Made by a program: the position numbers and the translations under genes
Notes under the pieces: generated by a model
Database searches by the model: none
Seen by the model: only the letters and a program-made list of their open reading frames with translations
Told to the model about the DNA's origin: nothing
Part shown: one piece after another, positions 33,936-44,100 of the stretch
How positions within the stretch are numbered: the first letter of the stretch is position 1
How the letters are laid out: each line of letters starts with the position of its first letter
Assembly: GCA_017614505.1 (NCBI GenBank)
Contig: JAGABT010000007.1
Location: 1-64,000 of the forward strand
Direction of reading: 5' to 3'
Length of the DNA stretch: 64,000 nt
Source: Selenomonadaceae bacterium
Lineage (GTDB): Bacteria; Bacillota; Negativicutes; Selenomonadales; Selenomonadaceae

Positions 33936-36470
33936 ATGGTCAAGGAAACTTACGACGTAACGGGAATGAGCTGCAGTGCGTGTTCAGCGCGGGTGGAAAA
34001 GGCTGTGGCGAAACTCGTCGGCGAGGAAAATGTCAGCGTCAACCTGCTCACGAACAGCATGCAGGTTAAGCACAGCGAGAATATTTCTGCCGGAAAAATT
34101 ATCGACGCAGTTATTAATGCGGGCTACGGCGCCAGTCTGAAAAATTCCGCCGCTCCAGTACAGAAAAAATCTGCGCGGACAATCGACGTTGAAATTTCTG
34201 AAATGCGGACGCGGCTGCTTTGGTCGATAGCATTTCTAATCCCGACGGTTTTAATTTCGATGCACGTGGTCGGCGCGGAAATTTTTGCCGGACGGGAAAA
34301 CGCGGTAACTTTCGCCTTCGCGCAGTTCCTGCTGATTCTGCCGATAATGTACCTCAACCGGAAATATTACGTGAACGGCTTCAGGAATTTATTCCGCGGC
34401 GCGCCGAACATGGATTCGCTGGTTGGAATGGGTTCGATGGCAGCGGCGGCTTTTGGAGCATTCGCGCTGTTTCGGATTGGCTACGGCTTAGGGCACGGCG
34501 ATTGGGCGCTGGTTGACGAGTACCGCCAGAATCTGTATTTCGAGTCCGCCGGAATGATTGTCACGCTGATAACCGTCGGAAAATATTTCGAGGCGCGGGC
34601 TAAGGGCAGTACCACGCGCGCCGTCGAGGCTCTGATAAATCTTGCGCCGAAAACCGCGAACGTCCTGCGCGACGGCGTTGAAAAAAATATTCCCGTGGAA
34701 GAATTAATTGTCGGCGATGAAATTCTGGTAAGACCTGGCGAAAGTTTTGCGGCGGACGGCGTGGTTATCGAAGGCGAATCGAGCGTTGACGAATCGGCGC
34801 TGACCGGCGAAAGTCTGCCTGTTGAAAAAGTTACCGGCAGCAGGGTTACCGGCGGCACGATTAACGGCGGCGGGTTCATAAAATTTCGCGCGGAGAAAGT
34901 TGGCGGCGACACGGCTATCAGCAAAATCATCGCACTGGTTGAGGAAGCGAGCTCAAGCAAGGCGCCTGTCGCTAAGACTGCGGATAAAATCGCCGGCATT
35001 TTCGTACCCGCCGTGATTTGTATTGCAACCGCCGCTGGAATTTTCTGGCTGCAGAGCGGCGCCAGCGTCGAGTTCGCATTTTCAATCGCCGTTTCGATTC
35101 TGGTTATCAGCTGTCCCTGCGCGCTCGGTCTGGCTACGCCCGTTGCGATTATGGTCGGCACCGGCAAGGGCGCGGAGAATGGCATTCTGATTAAATCCGG
35201 CGAGGCGCTTGAAACTGCGCAGGGAATTGATACGGTCGTTGTCGACAAAACCGGCACGCTGACCGTTGGAAAACCTTTCGTCACGGATATTCTGACTTTC
35301 GACGTGGACGCGGCGGAGCTTTTGAAAATTGCCGCTGGTCTTGAGCTTAAGAGCGAACACCCGCTGGCTAAAGCCGTTGTTCAATGCGCCGCCGACAGAA
35401 ATATTCAGCCGAGCGCTGTGGAAAATTTTCGCGCAGTATTCGGGCGCGGCGTTCAGGCGCAAATTGGCGGCAGGAATTATTTCGCAGGTAACGAAAAATT
35501 TCTGGCGGAGACTGGATTTAATCTTGACAGCATTCGCGCGACAGTTTCTGAGCTTGCCAGCGCCGGTAAGACGCCAATAATTTTTGCCGACGAGAAAAAG
35601 CTGCTGGGGATTATCGCCGCCGCCGACGTTGAAAAGGAAACTTCAGCTGCCGCCGTTGCCGCGTTCAAAAATCTGGGCGTCGAAGTTGTCATGCTCACTG
35701 GCGACAATAAAAATACTGCGCGGGCGCTGGCGGATAAGGTCGGGATTAAAAAATTCGTGGCGGAAGTTCTGCCGGAAGATAAGGCAGAAGAAGTTGCCAA
35801 ACTCCAGCGCGAAGGTAAAAAAGTTGCGATGATTGGCGACGGGATTAATGACGCTCCGGCGCTTGCTAAGGCGGATTTGGGAATGGCGATAGGCGCTGGG
35901 ACGGACGTAGCGATTGAAAGCGCGGACGCGGTTTTAGTGCGGAACGATTTGCTTGACGCCGTGAGCGCGATAAGGCTGAGCCGCGCAGTGCTGAAAAATA
36001 TCAGGCAGAATTTATTCTGGGCATTTTTCTACAACGTCGTCTGCATACCGCTGGCGGCGGGCGTATTCTACCCCGCGTTCGGCTTGAAACTTTCGCCAAT
36101 GATTGGCGCCGCGGCTATGAGTATGTCGAGCGTTTGCGTTGTACTGAACGCGCTGCGGCTGAAATTTTTCAAGGTAACTCGCGCTGAAGGTTCCGCCGCT
36201 GAAAATCCTGTCGCGCAGGTTCAAATTCAAAATCTCAAAATTGTTCAGGCTGAGGAGGAAAATAAAATGACTACCACACTGAAAATCGAAGGAATGATGT
36301 GCCAGAATTGCGTCAAGCACGTGCGCAAAGCGCTGGAAAAAATGGACGGCGTGACGGGCGTCGACGTGAGTCTGGAAAATAAAAGCGCTGAAGTTACTGC
36401 CACGCGCGAAATTTCCATGGACGAATTTGCCAGCGTTATCGACGACGCCGGCTATGAACTCGTCCGCTGA
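33936..36470 (+). CDS. copA: Copper-exporting P1B-type ATPase with a C-terminal extra HMA domain
   Basis: 844 residues. An N-terminal heavy-metal domain has GMSCSAC (Cys13, Cys16). The membrane core has the metal-binding CPC in [11 protein letters not shown], the phosphorylated Asp in DKTGT, the TGES loop, HP in EHPLAKA and the hinge [10 protein letters not shown]. After the last transmembrane pair a second HMA domain (about 778-844, GMMCQNC with Cys789 and Cys792) is appended. N-terminal HMA domains are usual; a C-terminal one is not. It would export Cu+ from the cytoplasm. A ribosome site and in-frame ATG precede the C-terminal domain (see separate entry). Confidence 0.93.
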   Translation: MVKETYDVTGMSCSACSARVEKAVAKLVGEENVSVNLLTNSMQVKHSENISAGKIIDAVINAGYGASLKNSAAPVQKKSARTIDVEISEMRTRLLWSIAFLIPTVLISMHVVGAEIFAGRENAVTFAFAQFLLILPIMYLNRKYYVNGFRNLFRGAPNMDSLVGMGSMAAAAFGAFALFRIGYGLGHGDWALVDEYRQNLYFESAGMIVTLITVGKYFEARAKGSTTRAVEALINLAPKTANVLRDGVEKNIPVEELIVGDEILVRPGESFAADGVVIEGESSVDESALTGESLPVEKVTGSRVTGGTINGGGFIKFRAEKVGGDTAISKIIALVEEASSSKAPVAKTADKIAGIFVPAVICIATAAGIFWLQSGASVEFAFSIAVSILVISCPCALGLATPVAIMVGTGKGAENGILIKSGEALETAQGIDTVVVDKTGTLTVGKPFVTDILTFDVDAAELLKIAAGLELKSEHPLAKAVVQCAADRNIQPSAVENFRAVFGRGVQAQIGGRNYFAGNEKFLAETGFNLDSIRATVSELASAGKTPIIFADEKKLLGIIAAADVEKETSAAAVAAFKNLGVEVVMLTGDNKNTARALADKVGIKKFVAEVLPEDKAEEVAKLQREGKKVAMIGDGINDAPALAKADLGMAIGAGTDVAIESADAVLVRNDLLDAVSAIRLSRAVLKNIRQNLFWAFFYNVVCIPLAAGVFYPAFGLKLSPMIGAAAMSMSSVCVVLNALRLKFFKVTRAEGSAAENPVAQVQIQNLKIVQAEEENKMTTTLKIEGMMCQNCVKHVRKALEKMDGVTGVDVSLENKSAEVTATREISMDEFASVIDDAGYELVR
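36252..36470 (+). promoter_or_regulatory. Internal ribosome site and in-frame ATG for a CopZ-like product
   Basis: GAGGAGG at 36252-36258 is followed after eight bases by ATG 36267, in frame with copA. Initiation there would make a 67-residue free HMA protein, matching CopZ copper chaperones in length and fold ([16 protein letters not shown]). The site is as good as those of real genes in this window. Confidence 0.6.
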
Positions 36471-36498
36471 AACTGTCAAAATTTGCGTGCTTTTAGAC

Positions 36499-36540
36499 TT
36501 GATTTTCCTGCAAGATTAGTGTACTATCAACTCTACTAAT
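36499..36540 (+). promoter_or_regulatory. Promoter and possible operator of the 878-residue regulator gene
   Basis: TTGATT and TACTAT are separated by 17 bases. An inverted repeat ATTAGT (36515-36520) / ACTAAT (36535-36540) brackets the -10 box, a placement typical of repressor operators. Autoregulation is speculation. Confidence 0.45.
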
Positions 36541-36564
36541 GTTACAGTGGTCAGGAGGATATTT

Positions 36565-39198
36565 TTGCAGGACAATAACCTTATCAAAAAAAATCGGAAG
36601 CACGTTGAGAAGCCGCAAAATGCCTCCGATGCGATTGCCGTGCCGGATGACGCGATTGCAAAGCTCTTTGCGGTCAATGATATTTTACTGTATGAAAATA
36701 TTTTAATTACCGACATTAGTTTTAATGTTCGCGTCCAGAATTGTTTTAGAGTCAATGGTTACAAGACGCTTGCCGAAATTTTAAGGACTTCGCGTAAAAA
36801 AATTTCAAAGCTCAAGGGTTTAGGGAAAAAGTCCGTTGACAATGTTTTTAAAACGCTGGAGAAATTTTTTTCTTCACGGCGAAAGCGAATTTCTTTGAAA
36901 GCTGTGCGTCGCATTAAAGCGGAACTCGGCGACTTTTTATGTGACGCGGTTTCAAATCACGACCCGCAGGTTACGTCAGTCATCGCGGCGCTTGAAAAAT
37001 TTTCTGCATTCGTGACGGTAAAAAATCTATTTCGTGACCTGCCTGAAGGAGTCAGAAACAAACGCGCGCGTCTCTTTTTGCGCGCCTGCAATTTGGAGTA
37101 TGCTGCATTTTTTGACACGCTGCCAGAGGAATTAACAATCCCTGAGCTGCCCAAATACCTCTATGAAAATTCATCGGGTTTTGACTCCGACACACTGAAA
37201 AAGTTTAACGCGGCGCTCCGCTTCGACGTGAGAACCTGCGCGCGAAAAACCGTCGACTCCATTTTTAAAGATAAGCGCGATTTTGATATTGTGTGCTGCC
37301 GAATCAATGGAGGGACGCTCAAAGAGATTGGAAAAATTTTCCACGTTACGCGTGAGCGGGTTCGGCAGATTGAATCTAAAGCCGTTAAAAGGTTAAGCCG
37401 GTACAATAGCATCAACTCGAAGAGAATTTTTTCTTTTATTTATGCGCTTACTGACGGAAAATCTTTCCTTACGCTCGAAGATATGAAAAATTTCATGGAT
37501 GACGCTGATGCCGAAACGTTATGGTACCTTGCCGTCAAGGCAGATTTGCAAAGCAGTTTATTTCGTTTCGATAAAGAGCTTGAGATTTTTGTCTTTGCCG
37601 ATGAATCTATCCTTGACAAAAATGAGCTGACTAAGAATCTTCCTGACGCGATGGAGGAAGAAATTTTTGAACAAGCGATTATTAAACTGGCGCGTGAAAA
37701 AAAATGTTCCGCTGAGCTGATAAAAAATAAGCTTTTAAGAATTTACAGGTGCGACGGGATAATTTTTCATCGCGTCAAACTGACCTTAAACTGGCAATGC
37801 AGTTACATTTTAAAGGAACGATTTACCGACGGCTACAAAATCAGCGACAAAATTTTTCATTCGAGATTTATCAGCTACTTTCAGGAAATTTTTGGCGAAA
37901 AGGTAAACATGTCTCAGCGGGCAGTTGACGCGATTGTCAGCAAAATTGGAATACTTTGCGGCCGTGGAAAGTACATTCATCCCGACCTGTTCCACTTACC
38001 GCCGGAAGTTATCGAGCGTGTGAAAGATTTTATTGCAAACTCAGACCGCACGGCAATTTTCTACAAGGAAATTTTCGAGGCGCTGAAAGATTCTTTCGTC
38101 GGCACGCAAATTACGAATCATTATTTTCTGCAAGGCGCGATAAAATTCTACGAGCTGCCCTACACGCTCCGCAAGGATTATCTGACTAAATCGGGCGACA
38201 TTGACATGGGGAAGGAATTTAACAGTTTCGTTGCCGAGCGCGGCGAAGTTTCTTCGCGAGAGATTAAAGAAAATTTTATATCGTTCATAGACCAGAACAT
38301 AAATTTTATGCTTTTGCGTTGCCCCGAAGTTCTTCGCATTGGCGAGGGAATTTTTATTCATTCCTCACAGTTAAATTTGCAGGAAGAAGATTTTGAGCCG
38401 ATAAAAGAATTTCTTAATAAAAACTGTTCGACGCCGGTCAGTTCGCGTATCCTGTTCAATTTATTTTTTGAGCATTTTTCAGATTTCATGATACGCAATA
38501 AAATTCAAAATCACAGCAAGCTTTTCGGGGTTCTGCGCTACATGTTTCGAGATGACTTTAATTTTTCGCGCCCGTACGTTTCAAAGACCGACATTCGGAG
38601 CCTCAACAATAAAAAATTTTTGCTTTGTTTCCTGGAGAACATTGAAAAAATTGCAATCGACAAACTCATCAGCATTTGTGCGGAAAACGGTCTCCGTTAC
38701 GGCGCGCGAACATATCTGATTGAACTTCTGCATCCGGATTTTGTTCGCGTTGACGAATTTAATTTAATGCGTCCCGAATCGATTGGCGTCACAGATGAAA
38801 TTATTGTTGCTGTCGTAGAAACTGTTCAGTCAGCCATTGAGCAGAATGGCGGCTGGAAAGCGGCTCAAACTTTTGAGGATTACAAAGGACTTCCGCCGCT
38901 TAAAATTCCGTGGAACAGTTTTCTGCTGGAAAGCGTGGTGTCGCTCGCTGACGATACCATTTGCAGTTTGAAAATCCAATCAACGTCCGTGTATTTTTCC
39001 TCTACAATTTTTTTGTCAGAAGAATTTTCAGATGATGACGTTCAATCCTTCGTGACAAAAATTTTGACTGCTGAGCATCGCAAAAAGCCCTTCCAATCTG
39101 AGGATGAAATTTTTAACTGGCTCAGGGAACAGGGCTTGTGCAATAAGAAACTTCCAAAATTTTTAGAAGGCAGAGCATTTGAACTTTTGAGCGAATAA
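36565..39198 (+). CDS. Large putative regulator with alpha-CTD-like and sigma region-4-like domains
   Basis: 878 residues from TTG, fixed by AGGAGG seven bases upstream. Residues about 45-105 (VQNCFRVNGYKTLAEILRTS, then LKGLGKKSVDNV) match the C-terminal domain of RNA polymerase alpha. Residues about 250-290 (GTLKEIGKIFHVTRERVRQI, then SKAVKRL) match sigma-70 region 4. The remaining 590 residues are mostly helical and unrecognised; wing-like helix segments may recur. Base composition is visibly more AT-rich than the neighbours, with many AAA/TTT runs, suggesting acquisition by transfer. It is monocistronic, facing the NRPS operon. It probably binds DNA or polymerase; the target is unknown. 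Confidence 0.7.
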   Translation: MQDNNLIKKNRKHVEKPQNASDAIAVPDDAIAKLFAVNDILLYENILITDISFNVRVQNCFRVNGYKTLAEILRTSRKKISKLKGLGKKSVDNVFKTLEKFFSSRRKRISLKAVRRIKAELGDFLCDAVSNHDPQVTSVIAALEKFSAFVTVKNLFRDLPEGVRNKRARLFLRACNLEYAAFFDTLPEELTIPELPKYLYENSSGFDSDTLKKFNAALRFDVRTCARKTVDSIFKDKRDFDIVCCRINGGTLKEIGKIFHVTRERVRQIESKAVKRLSRYNSINSKRIFSFIYALTDGKSFLTLEDMKNFMDDADAETLWYLAVKADLQSSLFRFDKELEIFVFADESILDKNELTKNLPDAMEEEIFEQAIIKLAREKKCSAELIKNKLLRIYRCDGIIFHRVKLTLNWQCSYILKERFTDGYKISDKIFHSRFISYFQEIFGEKVNMSQRAVDAIVSKIGILCGRGKYIHPDLFHLPPEVIERVKDFIANSDRTAIFYKEIFEALKDSFVGTQITNHYFLQGAIKFYELPYTLRKDYLTKSGDIDMGKEFNSFVAERGEVSSREIKENFISFIDQNINFMLLRCPEVLRIGEGIFIHSSQLNLQEEDFEPIKEFLNKNCSTPVSSRILFNLFFEHFSDFMIRNKIQNHSKLFGVLRYMFRDDFNFSRPYVSKTDIRSLNNKKFLLCFLENIEKIAIDKLISICAENGLRYGARTYLIELLHPDFVRVDEFNLMRPESIGVTDEIIVAVVETVQSAIEQNGGWKAAQTFEDYKGLPPLKIPWNSFLLESVVSLADDTICSLKIQSTSVYFSSTIFLSEEFSDDDVQSFVTKILTAEHRKKPFQSEDEIFNWLREQGLCNKKLPKFLEGRAFELLSE

Positions 39199-39232
39199 AA
39201 AAGCACGGCAATGCCTTAGCTCACTGTCGTGC
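39196..39232 (-). terminator. Terminator of the NRPS/partner-switching operon
   Basis: On the minus strand the stem GCACGACA/TGCCGTGC (one wobble) encloses a 14-base loop and leads into TTTTTT, 20 bases after the STAS gene. On the plus strand no T tract follows, so it serves the minus operon. Confidence 0.7.
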
Positions 39233-39252
39233 CGATAAAATCAAAATGCCGT

Positions 39253-39567
39253 TTAATCTTCGATGTGCATAACCTGCAGAAAACCCGCGAGCCGGATTAT
39301 TTCCCTGACGGCAGGATTAACGTGCCGGAGCGTCATTGAGCCTTGTTGACGGCGCATAGCTTTTTCCAGCCCCAGCAAGACGCGCAAGCCCGCCGAGGAA
39401 ATGTACTCCACGCCCGCGAAATCCAAAACCAGTTCTTTCACGCCGCCCAGCGATTTTGTCAGTTCCTCTTCGAGCTGTGGCGAAGTTTTGACGTTCAAGT
39501 CGCCGTTGATTTTGGCGGTGAGCATTTCGCCCGCCTGTTCCTTTGTTATTTGAAAACCGTTAGCCAT
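39253..39567 (-). CDS. STAS-domain anti-anti-sigma factor (RsbV/SpoIIAA-like)
   Basis: 104 residues starting MANGFQITKEQ, with GGGGG eight bases before that ATG. The body is one STAS domain: DLNVKTSPQLEEEL, then VLDFAGVEYISSAGLRVLL, where the Ser pair before AGL holds the residue that RsbW-type kinases phosphorylate, and a C-terminal helix VREIIRLAGF. In partner switching the unphosphorylated form binds the anti-sigma kinase and frees the sigma factor. It overlaps the end of the phosphatase gene by eight bases. Its kinase partner is probably the ATPase domain on the MATE protein of the same operon. Confidence 0.88.
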   Translation of the reverse strand: MANGFQITKEQAGEMLTAKINGDLNVKTSPQLEEELTKSLGGVKELVLDFAGVEYISSAGLRVLLGLEKAMRRQQGSMTLRHVNPAVREIIRLAGFLQVMHIED

Positions 39568-41146
39568 TTTCATTTCCCCCTTCAAATTTGACGGCAAGCA
39601 TCGTGATATCGTCGGACTGTTCGTCAGCGTCAGCGTAAAATTTTTCAAGCGAGTCGTAAACTGCCTCCAGAATTTCCTTCGCCGACGCGGTTGTTTCGAG
39701 TCCGCTCAAAAAGTTTTTCAGCCGTTCGAGCGAATACATTTTCCCCGCCGCGTCCGTCGCCTCAGTCACGCCGTCCGTGTACATAAAAATTGTGTCGCCA
39801 GCTTCAAGCTGGATTTCCTGCTGCACGTACTGCCAGTCTTCCCAGCCGCCCAAAACAAAGTTCAGCTCCATCGGCAGTTCCTCAAAAGTTTTCCCGCGCC
39901 GTCGAATCAGCGGAGGATTATGCCCTGCGTTGACGTAGCGGAAAATCCCAGTCTCCAAATCCAGCACGCCGCTGAACGCCGTGACGAAAAGCCCGCCGTC
40001 GTTGTTCGCGCAGAGTTGAGCGTTGGTTTTTTCAATCGCGGTCTTCAAATCGTCGATGTTGGCGGTGAAGTTGCGCAGATTCGTAATGGCGGCGACCATG
40101 AACAGCGCGGCAGGCACGCCCTTGCCCGAAACGTCCGCTATCGTTACGAACAGATGGTTTTCGTCGAGCTTGTAAAAATCGTACAGGTCACCGCCGACTT
40201 CCTTAGCAGGTTCCATTCCGGCGCAGAGGTCAGCGCGTTCGTCAACAACAAAATTTTTCGGCAGCATACTCGCCTGAATCTTCGTCGCAACGTCGAGCTC
40301 CGTGGCAATGCGTTCTTTCTCGGCAGTAACTTTTTCAAGGCTGGTCATCTGCGTCTTGAGTTCGTCGGTCATGTCATTGAAATTTTCCGCCAGCGCCTGA
40401 AGTTCGTCGCCAGTCCGAACGTTAATTTTCCTGTCGAGGTTGCCGCCAGAAATTTCTTTAACGCTTTCAGTCAGCGCGCTCAAAGGATTCAGCAGCTGAT
40501 TTTTCAGATACCACCTGCCGATAAAAAGCATAAGCAGCAGAACAAGCAGCATGGTCGTGACTGTGCGTTTGAGGAAAAATTTTTCTTCCGCGCTGAGTTC
40601 ATCCATTTGCCGCTGAACGCACAAAATCCCTCCGACGGCGCCGCTCAAATTTTTTATCGGAATCATAACGGTTATGTGGTCGTCGGTTAAACTAATTCCG
40701 TCATCGCGCACAACGACGGCGTATTTCCTGCCGTGCTCGTAAAGGTCGCGGTAAGCAATTTTGTATTCGTCACTGCTCGTCGCCTTGACGGAGCCCGCCG
40801 AAATCCGCTCGTAATCGGAATCCCAATTCGCAACATTGAGCACAAAACGAATTGCACTGTAATTTTCCCGCGGCTCAATGGCATAAATGAACAGCTCGCC
40901 CTGAGTGTCAACAATTCTCTGCCACACGCGTAGAACTCTTTGGCGTTTCGGCTCGTCGTGAAAGTAGTCGGAAAAATTTTCAGCGTCGACAAAAGTCAAA
41001 GCGGTTTCCGCCGAACGCAGGGCGTCAACTTCATAGCGGCGCATGACAATTTCTTTAAACTGGTGATAATTTCCGGCAGAAAGCAGCAGCGTCAGCAGCA
41101 GCGCGAATAATATTCCGCCCGCCAGAATTTTTTTGCGAATGCTCAT
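39560..41146 (-). CDS. Membrane-anchored PP2C/SpoIIE-family phosphatase with HAMP (RsbU-like)
   Basis: 528 residues from the ATG overlapping the NRPS stop (ATGA). A first transmembrane helix (about 9-27), an extracytoplasmic sensor of about 165 residues, a second helix (about 192-212, TMLLVLLLMLFIGRWYL) and a HAMP linker (LTESVKEISGGNLDRKI) precede a short coiled coil and the PP2C domain (about 290-525). Metal-site motifs are GGDLYDF, ADVSGKGVPAALFM, MYTDGVTEA and DDITMLAV. It would dephosphorylate the STAS protein in response to an outside signal. Both neighbours overlap it, so stoichiometric translation with NRPS and STAS is likely. Confidence 0.88.
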   Translation of the reverse strand: MSIRKKILAGGILFALLLTLLLSAGNYHQFKEIVMRRYEVDALRSAETALTFVDAENFSDYFHDEPKRQRVLRVWQRIVDTQGELFIYAIEPRENYSAIRFVLNVANWDSDYERISAGSVKATSSDEYKIAYRDLYEHGRKYAVVVRDDGISLTDDHITVMIPIKNLSGAVGGILCVQRQMDELSAEEKFFLKRTVTTMLLVLLLMLFIGRWYLKNQLLNPLSALTESVKEISGGNLDRKINVRTGDELQALAENFNDMTDELKTQMTSLEKVTAEKERIATELDVATKIQASMLPKNFVVDERADLCAGMEPAKEVGGDLYDFYKLDENHLFVTIADVSGKGVPAALFMVAAITNLRNFTANIDDLKTAIEKTNAQLCANNDGGLFVTAFSGVLDLETGIFRYVNAGHNPPLIRRRGKTFEELPMELNFVLGGWEDWQYVQQEIQLEAGDTIFMYTDGVTEATDAAGKMYSLERLKNFLSGLETTASAKEILEAVYDSLEKFYADADEQSDDITMLAVKFEGGNENG

Positions 41147-44100
41147 TGCGCGCTGAAGAAGCCCAGTTTCTGGAGCATATCGATAAATTTCCCGACGTAT
41201 TCCCACGTGGTGAGCGGCCAGCTGTAGCCGAGGCGGTAGAGTACCTGCATGGTGTACAGATTATTTTTCGGGAAAGTCACGACCTCGGCGTCCTTGTTGC
41301 CGCTGCGGTAGGCGATACTGCTGGTCAGAATTTTGGCTTTGTCGGGGGCTTCCTCCGCCGCCTGCCACGCCGCCTGAAATTCTTCCTGCTCGACGAATTT
41401 TATATCGAGCCCGCATTTTTGCATAGCGCGAATCACGTCGCCAATCGCCATGTTGTGATGATTTATCGGGTGGAAAATCACGCACTCTTTGGGCGTCTCG
41501 GCGAGCAGCAGGATAGCTTTGGCAGCCTCGTCAATCGGCGAAAATTCTATGAGATTGTCCATCTGCGCGAAGGGGCAGCAGCCGATTATCGCGAAAATTT
41601 TCAGCCTGCCCATTGAAGAATTTGTACCGGCGTTGATTTGAAATTCGCCGTCGGAGTAGCGCGCCGAAAGAGTTCCAACGCGCATAATCTTAGCGTTCAA
41701 GCCGTCATTGGCAACGGCGTCAAGCACCAGCCTTTCAGCCAGGAATTTCGAGCGCACATATTTGTTGGTGAGACTTTGCCGGAAGTAGAGCGTTTTTTCG
41801 GTAGGAACAGCGCTTTCGTCAACTTCGCCCTTAACGCCGCTGCGGACGGTGCTCATCGTCGAAACCTGAATGAATCGCAGATTGGACGCCTTGCAGACTT
41901 CAACCAGATTCTTGACGCCGCCGACGTTGACAACTTCAATTTCGTCGCCGGAGGAAAAATGCTTGACGAGAGCGGCGCAGTTGATGACGGCGGAAATTTC
42001 GGGCAGGGATTTAAGCTGTTCGAGAGTTTCAGCGCGGGTAACGTCGCCTTCGAGAATGAAAATCCGCTTGCCGAAAAGTTCAGCGTAACTTTGGTCGAAG
42101 TAGTAGAAAAGCTGAGCTTTGAGGCGCGTTTCAGCCGGCAAATCCTTTTTTCCGCGAAGCAGGCAGTAAATTTTGCCCGCGTGATTTTCAATAAACTCGT
42201 GGAGAATGTGAATGCCGAGGTAGCCCGTCGCGCCTGTCAGTACGATGTCACCGAGCGGCTGGCGTTCACCGTTGCGGAAATTGTCAAGGTTGTTCGCGCT
42301 GAGAATCGGCTCAAGTTTCGCGTAATCGTAGCCGGAAATTTCGCTGTCGACAGTCGAAGTGGTACCGGCTTGCTGGAGCGCCGCAAGTTCGCGCGGAGTT
42401 CGGTTGATAAACACGTCGGAGAAATTAATTTTGTAGCCGAGCTTTTGAGCCATAATCACGACGCGTGTCACCAGCAGGGAAGTGCCGCCCAGGTCGAAGA
42501 AACTTTCGTCCGCGCCAACGTCTTCAATCTGAAGAATCGTGCCGAAAATCTTGCAGAAATCCTCCTCAATTTTGCTGCCAGCCTTAGCGGTCGTCGCACT
42601 GCGCGAAATCGTGGCTTCCGGCAGAGATTTTGCGTCAATCTTGCCGTTCAAAGTCATGGGCATTTTTTTCAGCTGAAGGTAAGCGGTCGGCACCATGTAC
42701 TTCGGCAGAGTTTCACCGAGAATTTTTTTCAGCGCCTCAACGTCGATAACTCTGTCGGCGGTGAAGTAAGCGCAAAGGTGTTCGATACCCTTAATCTTAG
42801 CGATTTTCACGAGAACGGTTTTAATTCCTTCAACTTTCGCCAGCGTGCTTTCGACTTCGCCGAGCTCAATCCGCAAGCCGCGCAGTTTAATCTGATTGTC
42901 CATGCGCGCCAGAATTTCAACATCGCCGGTGGCAGTCCAGCGCGCATAGTCGCCGGATTTGTAGACGCGGACGCCGTTATATTCGACAAAACGTTCAGCG
43001 GTTTTTTCCGGCAGATTGTTGTAGCCCTTGCCGACGCCGGCGCCGCCAATCAGCAGTTCGCCGACAATTCCAGGCGGCAATTCGTTCCCGTCGCCGTCGA
43101 CGATAAATTCAACCACGTTGAGGAGCGGGCGCCCGACGGAAATGCTGGCGGCTTCGGTCAAGTCTTTCATGTTGCTGGAAATTGTGGTTTCGGTCGGACC
43201 GTAGGTGTTGACGATTCGCGCTTTGGTGAGCGTCCGCAATTTTTCAAGGAGCGCTTCGGGATATTTTTCGCCGCCGCTGCCAATGAATTTAAAATCCTTC
43301 AGCGCGGCAGAAAATTTATCAGACTCCAGATACTGATAAACCCTTGAAGGCGTTGCATTAATCGCGTCGCCGCCGGTCTTGAGAATCAAGTCCGCAAGCA
43401 TATCAGGATTGTTAGCCTGTTCCTTGTCAGCCAAAACCAAAGTCAAGCCGTTGAACAGCGGCAGAGCGAGTTCCTTCAGCGACAGGTCGAAAGAAAATGT
43501 GCTGACGCTGACGAAATTTTTCACGCTCTTAACGAGAATATCAACCATAATGTTAGCCGGATTGTTCGTGAAGAAATTGGCGGCGCTGCTGTGAGCAATC
43601 ATAACGCCTTTGGGCTTGCCGGTCGAACCGCTGGTGTAAATCAGGTACGCCAAATCGTCCGACGAAATTTCAACTTGCGGTTTAGTTGAATTTCCCGTTG
43701 CCAGCAAATTTTCAACGTCGACAAATTTTTCGCCGTCGAGGCGGTCGGCGGTCGTGATAACGTAAGGCGCGGCGGAATCTTCGAGAATCTGGCGGATACG
43801 ATCGGCGGGATATTCTGGGTCGCACGGAATGAACGCACAGCCCGCCTTCAAGACGCCGAACATCGCAATAATTTCGCGGGAAGTTCTCGGCAAAAGCAGA
43901 GCGATTCTGTTCCGAGGCTCGACGCCGCGTTCAATCAGCGCGTTAGCAATTTTATTCGCGCTGGCGTCAAGTTCGCCGTAAGTCAGCGAGCAATCGGCGG
44001 CAATCAGCGCGATTTTGTCAGGATTTTTCGCCGCCTGTTCCTCGAAGCCTTCATGGAAGTAGCGGTAAACTTTGCCGACGGTCGCCGGATTGGTGTTGCT

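Noticed and set aside
41638..43347. 569-codon open frame antisense to the NRPS
   Set aside because: It lies opposite a well-supported NRPS gene, has no recognisable domain, and arises from the codon bias of the real strand.
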